Origin: JBMONI01 sp049324575
GTDB taxonomy: Bacteria > Omnitrophota > Omnitrophia > Omnitrophales > Aquincolibacteriaceae
NCBI GenBank assembly: GCA_049324575.1
Contig: JBMONI010000016.1
Location: forward strand, 62,001 to 126,000
Reading direction: 5' to 3'
Length of the DNA: 64,000 nucleotides
Shown: positions 53,852 to 62,800 of the stretch, piece after piece
Layout: the number at the start of each line of letters is the position of its first letter
Numbering within the stretch: the first letter of the stretch is position 1
Program-made: the position numbers and the translations under genes
Notes under the pieces: model-generated
What the model was told of the DNA's origin: nothing
Seen by the model: the letters and a program-made list of their open reading frames with translations, nothing else
The model's database searches: none

Positions 53852-56800
53852 TTAGGCGGCCTTACGCACTTCCGCCCGGTTCGTGAACTCTTGCGTAAGT
53901 CTGGCGACGAATCCGGCTATCTTGACGCCGATCGTCAAACGCCCATTTTCGACCTTCATCTCGATCATGTCCCGGTCAAGCTCCGTAGCTTTCATAAAAA
54001 AGAAAGCCAAAAAGAGTTCGTTGCGCACCTGTTTTTGCAAAGCCGGATTCGCAAGGAAGGCTTCGAGTGACACGCCTTTATCCTTGATCAACTCCGAAGC
54101 CTTGAGACCGACTTCCGCGCGGATGAGTTCTTCCAAGACATCCAGCATCGTTTCGCTCACGCCGGCCACCTGGTCCCGGTCCCTGACCGCGACATCAAAG
54201 GTGCCCTTGCTGGTCACGCCTATAATCTCATCGTCCTGGATCGTGGGAGCCACCGTAGCGTTCTCAATGCTCTGGCCGTGAAGCACATGGATGGCCCGGT
54301 AATTCCCTTCCCGGCCCAGCCTTGCGACCTGAACATTCTCCGGCACGTTGACCTCACCGGCCTGGACAAAGGGGCCCGAAGCCGGCATGAATGCAACGAG
54401 GTCCCGATATCCCGCTAACTGGGTTAAAACACGCTCGATGCTTTGTTTCCGGTCGGCGCCAAGCTGGACCACCAAAGCATAAGCGCCGTTTTGGGTCGAA
54501 GTCGACCGCCGATCTTGATGGGCGGCCTTAAAAAGCTCCATCGCGCGGTCAAAAAGGTACTGCTCTTTTGCAAGGAGTTGAGATTGAATATAGTTCCTCA
54601 GTAAAACCTCAAACGTGGCGACCTTGATCACTCCAAGCTCTTGGGCCAGTTCTTCAGCCCATGTTCGCATTTCCTCGACCGATTGCTCCGTTCCTAAAAA
54701 TACGATGACACTGCTTCGAAAGATCAATTCCATTGCATGGAAGTGCGCCCGGATATTTTTTATAAACGCATCGAAATCTCCTGTAAAAAAAGTGATCGTG
54801 CCGCTTGGCCGTTCGCCTCCCCTCACTTCCGCGCGGCCGGGGCGTGGAGGGGTCGGAGCGCCGAGCATTTCTTGACGGAGCGCATTATTCGCGGCACGAA
54901 AATCCTGAATATCCTTCACGATCCGCTCTATTCTCGAAAATGGGCTCAGCCGAAAATTCCCCTCTTCAAAAACGACCTCGAGTAGACTTGGCGATCCGAT
55001 ATCATGGACCGCATAATAATATGATTCATATACCCTCCCCTCTTTAGGATTGGGATCTGTGGGTTCACTTACCTGAACGTATTCTCTTAACACTTCTAAC
55101 AACCAATCATCTCTCACGCGACGCATGGGTCCGATTTCGCTAAGCTCCTTGAGCTTTTGCAGCATATCCGTTTTTTGCGGGTCGGTGAGAAGCTCCGAAA
55201 CGGATTCATAGAGCTGCTTTCTCTCTTTGGCAAGGGTCAAAATTCTTTTCAAATCCGAATGATTATTAACCGAAGGCTCCTGGACCTTAGCGAGTTCCTC
55301 CGGATTCATAAATTCCTGTAAATTGCGCAATTCGCTTCGGACCGTTCGAATCAGCGCAGCTCGTCTCGCCTCAGCGCGGGATCGCCTCTCTATGGCTTCA
55401 AGTCCGGCTTGGATTTTGACCAAAAGGCTCGCGAATGCGATTTCCTTGCCCTCGCGGATAAAAGACGGCGAGCCGAGCGGGGACTGTTCCCGGAAAAATT
55501 CGCGGAGACGATCCTTCATTGCTTCTCTTCGCTGTATTGTTTCTTTTTTAGTCTGACCCTTCCATTTTCGAAAACCCTTGGTCTCTTTTCTCCATCCCTC
55601 AAAAAGCAGATAGTCGGGAACACCTTTTCCCGTCCAAACCGTCAGGGCCTCCGTGGTCACTTGGAGTTGGAGTTCATACATCAGAAGCCTTCGCGTTGAG
55701 TCCAACTCGCTAGCTTGAAGTCCCTGCAGGTTCGTGATCCGCTCTAGGGCCCCAAGCGCTTTATGGATGTTTTGGGCAGCGCGGGATCCCTCCGCGACAT
55801 AGCTTCTTAATTTTTCCAGCCCGGGACGGATTTTAGCCAAGGCTTTTTGAAGGACCTGTAACTGTCGGGAGGCCCTCGCCTGCCCCGCCGCGGTCAAAGC
55901 GGCGGCCGCTTCTTGGACGCGTACCTCGGCGCGGGCGGAAGGGAGAGTGATCTTTCCCACGGCTTGAATGGTATCCTCGACCTGTTTTAACTCCTCGTCG
56001 CTATAGTCTTCAGGATTTATTTCTTGACGGTACGCTTTAAGTTTTCTCACCGCCGCATCCCGCATTGCGACAGGCGAAACATTGCGGGCAATCATCGCGA
56101 GAAGGCTTGGGTCAACCAAACCTGATAAATCGTCGGCTATATCCGCGGATCTTCCCGCCCCGGTGTCATAGATCGCGCCCGAGATCGCATCGGACATCCA
56201 GCTCGTTTCCGCCAACCGTTCCAGAACAGCTAAAAAACGGTAGACCTCAAAATGCGGATCTTCAACGGCGGGTTCTTTATCGCCAGGATTTTTTCTCAGC
56301 TCCGGCTCAGCCAGCACAATCCGGCCCGTTCTTTTGCTGTCGATCCAGATCTGCCACTTGTAATGATAGGCATTGCCGCGGGCTTGCGTGACCAGCAGGT
56401 CGATCCCGATCCTAAACGGCGCATTTTTCTTAATGCCGATCTTTTTGAGCATGTCTTTTAAATTCGCTTCGATCGATGCCCGGACCGCTCTCCCCCACCG
56501 GAACGGCCGGTCAAAGGTGGTCGTAAGGATGTCTGTAATATTTCCGGAAAAGTTTTCTTCGGCGCCGACGGCACGGAATGTTCCTGCTTCGATCGAATCA
56601 TCATGAAGATGAAGCGACGTTTGAAAATATTGCTCATAACCCCCTGGGAAGGAGCCATATGTCCTCTCGATTTCAGCCCCTCGTTCTTCAATAGATTGCG
56701 TCCTCGCCTCGGCGCGCCGCCCCTTTTCCAGATCGGCGATCTTCTGAAGCAGGATCCCCCGTACGTTATTTTCCCACTCTGGAAGATCTTGACGACGGGA

Positions 56801-59800
56801 AACCTGGGCAGCCTCGTCAATAACCGCATCGATCCTGTTCAATCGAGTATCCTGCTCCCCATAGCTATATTGCGCGGGGCCGTACCTTTTGGCCTTAAGG
56901 ATCGCCTTTAGCGTCTCTGCCCTGCGAACGCCATAGGGCCCGTCCGAATTCTCTCTCGATATAAAGATCGTCTCTCTCAAGCTTCTCCGCTCCGATTCCT
57001 CCGATCCCTGATAAGCATCCCATTTCATCAAAGCCTCATAAAGCGCCGCCAGATCACTTGAGAACTCGGGCATCCGCGGAGCCCTCAAAAGAATACTCCC
57101 ATCCCGCAGCGGCACATAAGACCATCGGGGCGTCGCTACCAGCAGTCCGATCTCCTGGTCCCCGGAAAGTCCCGGGGTTTCCCTCCGTTGAGCCTCTTGG
57201 GTCCGGCGAAAATTGGCATGGGCGATTTGCTCCAGGACCGGATAGGGACCAGCCGATCGATCCGATGCTTTCGAAGCTTCATCGAGCAACTGTTGTTTCA
57301 AAGCTTCTTGACCGGCCCTTTGCGTTTCCAGCCATTGCTCAAAACCCGGCGTCGTTTCATTACGGATCTCAGCGCGGGTTTTATTCCGGGCTTCCCAGAA
57401 AATTTTTTCAAGAATGCGGTTCACTTCGCCCTCGGTCCCTGCGGTTTCGCTGCGCGCGGCCCAGGAGCTTTGCGGCGATCTCACGAGTGTCTCAACGAAA
57501 GCCTTCACGAGGATCTTCCGGATCTTCGGGATCGCAGGCACCCTGGGCGGACGACCTTGCCGGACCGTCACCGGATAGATCACACCGGCATAATCCGCGA
57601 AAGCCTCCAAATCATCCGGCGAGATCTTTGCCTCTTTCAAAAGGGCTTCCGTGCGCTCCGCGGCCTCCGCAATGAATTGCTCGCTTGTCATGCCCAGGGA
57701 CATATAAGTTTTAGCAAATCGGACGGGATCGTCGATGAAAGCCTTCCGGACCGCTCGCACGATCTTTTTATGTCCGTTATCCCAAAGAACGCGCAGCGTG
57801 TGACGAATCGAATCCGTATTAAAAGTCCCGGCATAAACGCCTTGGGCCATCGCTCTGAACCTCGCGGGATCCTTGCGGTAAGCTTCCAGGATAGTCGCTT
57901 CACCGAGCACATCCTCTTGCGCCATGGGGATCAGAAATCTCTCCATCGACGGCATCTTCAAGGCCAAGATCACGTCTTTCGTCGAACGCACCTCGGCACG
58001 CCCTATTTTTTCATTAACTGGAGTGAACAGGGGTAGTTCCAGCTGTAGGGTGATCCGTTCTTCATGCCCGTCGTCATACCGCACACGATACCGTCCGTTT
58101 CCTTCGTTCGCGACAACCTGAACGGATTCTCGGATCATCGTACTGCGCTCATTCTCGCGGCGAGGTTGGTATAAGTAATAGCCGTATTCCTCCGGATATT
58201 GGATCAGAAGGCGAGCGGGCCTTTCCCCTGTTGGGGGAGCATAGAAAATATTTTCGACCTTTTCCATCCAATGCGGCGATGCGTTCCCTTGTTCTGTCTC
58301 TCTTGGAATGATGAGAACGTCTGTCTCTAACGGGGCGCTTGATTGCCCTTCTTTTGCCCGTTGTTTGAGAAAACCATCGATAATTTCGTGAGCATACGCC
58401 AGAAAGTCAGGTGTCCATGGAGCAAGAGCCACAGGATCCCCGTTTACAATGCTGAGCGGATGAATGATATAAAATGGCATCGCTTCTAACACCTCGTTGT
58501 CCATCTGTGGAAGATACCGCATGAGGGCAGGCAGTTTTGCAGTGCCGGGCATACGATTGGCGACATCACTAAAAACTGCAAAATTCAAGGCTTGCACCGT
58601 GTCAGAAAGCGCCGTTCTCACCTCGGCGCGGAGTCGGTATTTCTCGTACATTCCGTTAAGCTGTATCGTAATCGCGTTAAGGCGTTTTGCGAATTCGATC
58701 TCCGAGCCTTCTTTGAGTTCCGGATCGGCCTGAGAAGTAAATGCCCCGCGAAACGACTCCGAAAGAAAGCTTTGTATTTCCCGCTTTCTTTCTTCGGGAA
58801 TTTGCCAAAAACCATTTGTTTCTTCATTCATCGTGTCGTATTGATCAAGGCCATGGGACCCAAAATTCTGGCGAAGATTCGATAAGGATTCCACAGTCAA
58901 AGATCCGATGGCGCTTAACAAGCTCAACACGGCCTCGTCCTGATCAGCCGCCGTCGCCATTCGCTCCATTTCCATCATGCTTTTTCGGATTTCTCTTTGC
59001 AAATAGCCGTGGGGTTTTACATATTCCAGTAATTTCTCCATTTGGGAACGCGCTTCTTTAAGATCTGCCGCAAGAGTAAGTGCGTCAATATCCGCACGCA
59101 CTTTCTGCTCAATATTGACTCGATGAGGAAATTCAGGCGCTTGGGGTCTCATGGCCCATCGAGCTTGCGCCCGTGCCATCCTTTGCCCGACCCCTTCGAA
59201 GAAACTTCCTACCGCATGCATCACCATTAAATATCGGGGAACAAAAGATGCCGCAAACGAAGGCCATCCAGCGGCTTTTAACTCGTCCGTTAACTGAGCA
59301 TTCAGAGATCGATCATCCTCGGGATACGCATGCGACAGCTCACCCGGGATCTCTCGCGGACTGATCCAGCGATTTACCACATACACCCCTAAGGGAAGCC
59401 CGTGGTAGATAAAGTTAGCAATCCCGGAACCTTCCCTCGCCTTGGCCCGTGGCATTTCATTACGGACCTCCGCGCGGCGGACCGCCGCCTCGCGGTTCCT
59501 CAGAAAGGCCCTATACGACTCAAGCGATAAAACGAACATGCTCACCACGTCGTAAAGCCTGCGTGCGTTTTCTGCCTCCCATGAACCTCCATCGGGATCC
59601 TGCTCCATGCGCTCGGAAAGATCTCTCTTGTAATTGCCCCAACGGTTCAAAAAGTCCTGAGCACTCGTGATCTCTTTTTTCAAGTCCCTCACAGCGACTC
59701 CAGCCTGCAGCCAACGGAGCGTTTCGGCCAGCAGGGTTGGATGGCTTTTGCCAACAAAGGGCATCTGCGGCAGTTTGGCGCTTGTCGGCTCGTCATTTTT

Positions 59801-62800
59801 CTGCACTGTTTTCAGGAGCTTTTCGATCGCCCGCCGGAGAACGCCGCGCTGCGTTTCGATGACCCCGGACCGGACAACCGAAACGGCCCACGGCACGGTC
59901 AGAACGACCCCGTAGAGCAAACTCAGGACCGGCAAAAGCACGGACACCGCCGAAAAGATCAGGCCCCCCCAGGGACGAAGCGGCTCGAATTTGAAAAAGA
60001 TCGCAATAAAGGGCACCGAGCTAAGTCCGGCCACCGCCTTGAGCCAGCCGGACGTCTCCGGACTCAAAATTCCGAAACCGACCCAATAAAAAAACGCAGC
60101 CGCAATGACCGCGAGCGGAACGCTGAACCACATATTGCCGAACATTTCCCAAACCCCGTTCGACGTCACGTCCCTCCAGTAATTGGCAAGACCGCTGCCC
60201 CACCTCCTGAAGAACCAGGCGGGCGGCGTACTTTCGTAATATTGCCGGAACGATCCCCAAAGCATCTTTGCGTTCGAGGAGATTGTCCTTTCCGCCTCAG
60301 CCTGTACCATGGCCTGGCCGCTGCGGACCTCGCCGCGGGTCATGTCGTGAATATCTTCAGTAGTCAGAATCCCGTGCTCTGCCCTATAGAGCCTCTCGGC
60401 TTTTTCAAACGCTTCTTGCTGAAGCGCAGGCAAATCCCTTTCGCGTTCGAAAACAGGACTTCCATCGTATTGAGCCCGCAATTTTTCCAAGATTTCGGCG
60501 GCCTTCTCCCGTATTGCACCAAGATCTTCCCGGGTGGCTTTGACATTCGTCCAATCCCAAAGTCCTGGGATTTCTTCACTCCCCTCCGCGCGGACCTCAG
60601 CGCGGTGGGCGGACACCACAGCGCGGGCGATCGGGTTTTCAAGCTTCCGCAGAAAATGCCGCGTCTCTTGATAAATCTTTTTTGCGTCGGCCTGGAGCTT
60701 TTTGGGGTCGACGGTCGCAGGACGCGAGGCCCATGGCTGGAGCAAAAGGGCCACGTTGTCATCGCTGGCCATCAGGAGCGCAACAACCCGCGTCATGCGG
60801 TCCCTCAGTTTCCACGCTTCCTCGAACTTGCTTTCGGAAATACCGCCGAGATGCTTTTCTACCACGATGAGATCCAGCAAAGTTTCCAGCGCAATAAAAT
60901 CGCGCGCAAAAAAACGCGCCGGCATCTTTAACCGCGGCAGGGCCCGGACAAGAAAGAGCACGGTGTCCGCATAGGCTTCTTGCGCCTCGGGTTCAAGTTC
61001 CAATAGCTTCTGGAGATGGCTCGCTGTTCCATGATCCTGCATTCTTTTGATCATCTCCGTGAGGCGCGCCTGCAATGTTTTGGCAGCTTCCCCGTCAAAA
61101 GCAGAAGGGGCGTTTTCCTGAATCGATTCAAGCGCCATCGTCAGCCGGACTTGCAGCCGGACAAGCGGTTGACTTTCAGTGATCGGCAAAGCGAGTTCCG
61201 GCTCACGATATTGCATCCCGTCCCGCAGGAACTGCCGGCCGTTTCTGATAAATGACAAGATCTCCCATTTTGCCGCCTGATAGATCCATTCGAGCGCCGA
61301 AACCGCAAAAACACTCCCGGCCCCGAACAGAAGCCTTGGATCCCCGCTATGCTGGAAGTGCATTGCGGCAAAAACCGACGCGAGAAACGACAATCCTGTC
61401 GCGATCCCGCTCGCGGCATCGGCATATTCGGATAGATTCTTCTCGAGGTTGTCGTTACCAGTAAAGATCCTTACGACCCTGAAAATCATGGACCAAACAA
61501 AGTGCATGGCGCCTCCGACCAGGCTGACCGGTATCCAGAACAATACCAATTGCACCAAGGCTACGATCGTGAAAAGAAATCCGCCGATCAAGAACCCGGT
61601 AATTCTGCCAATCTTCGTCCAGGGACCTTCCTCAGGTTTCTCTTTTTCCGGACCCGGGATCTCCCTGAGACCGGGAATGTTTTTACCGAGTGACATCAAC
61701 TGGCGCAAACCATCCCTGGCCGATGGCTCTTTGGCGAGTGTCAGTAAGGCATTTATATCTGCATACACGTTTTCTGCCCGTTTGCCTTCTTTTAGTTTTT
61801 GAACTAGAAAAATTTTCAAGAATCGCTGAGCGGCTTCCATGTCCTTCTGGTAGCCCAATTTGCGATCCCGCCACTGCGGCAATGTTTCAATAAGGTCGAT
61901 CAACAAACGAACCGGCACTGCTCCCCTCGCCTCGGCACGGACTGGAGTGGAGATATTAATGGTTACCGTGTTCTTACCAATAGCCACGACCCGACCCACT
62001 TGCGAGCGCCCTTCAAAAGTTTCCAAAATACCCCCTACGCCTAACCATTGGGAGTTGCTTTCTCCCGTCGTGCCGCCGTAATCACCTTCCGGATCCGCAC
62101 GGTGCGCACTCCAGTCGACAATAACGAGGGCCTGATTGCCTTGGATTTTCAAAAGTGTAACGGCAATCGAACTTCCTTTTCCAAGTTGCCGCTTTTCATT
62201 AACCATTAATCTGATATTTCGTTCCCGGGCCTCGGCACCGCCGGACATCCAATTACGGATAGGATCACCGCTCCCCCGTCGGCCAGCTTTTTGAGTTGTG
62301 GGAATTCTATGAACAGCCGCGGTTTGCCGTTCTTGAAGCACATGAACCTTGAACTGCCCTTGATCCCCCCATAGCACCGAAAGCATGGCCGCGTCGCCCG
62401 ACGGCGCGCCTTCTTTATGATCCTGAGAGTACGCAACGAGCGCCAATTCTCCATCCCAAAACTTTTGATAAGCATCGTTATAGGCCTTGGTGTATTGCAA
62501 CTCAACCGGAGACAATCCATCCAAGGATTTTGGTCCGGCTCGATCCGCAAGATCCCGGATCCAATTCGAGGGAATATGAGTCCCCGCCTCAGGAGCCTTG
62601 GGATCCGTACGGTATAAATAAAAATAATCCGCCGCGACAGTCGCCAGGCCGAGTTCTCGAATCCCCGCTGGCAGAATTTCAGAAAGACGCTTCTGCCAAT
62701 CATCGATCCTCGCCGCTTGCATGAGGCCTCTGATGGAGCCCGACAACTGAAACCTTGAGGCGGGCTCTGTTGGGTTCAACTCGACCCGTGAATCCATACG

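Noticed and set aside
56150..56180. DTGA in the giant protein as an internal aspartic protease that would process it
   Set aside because: The flanking residues (Y before, G-R-S after) do not fit the retropepsin/pepsin active-site pattern, and no second site or flap was recognised.
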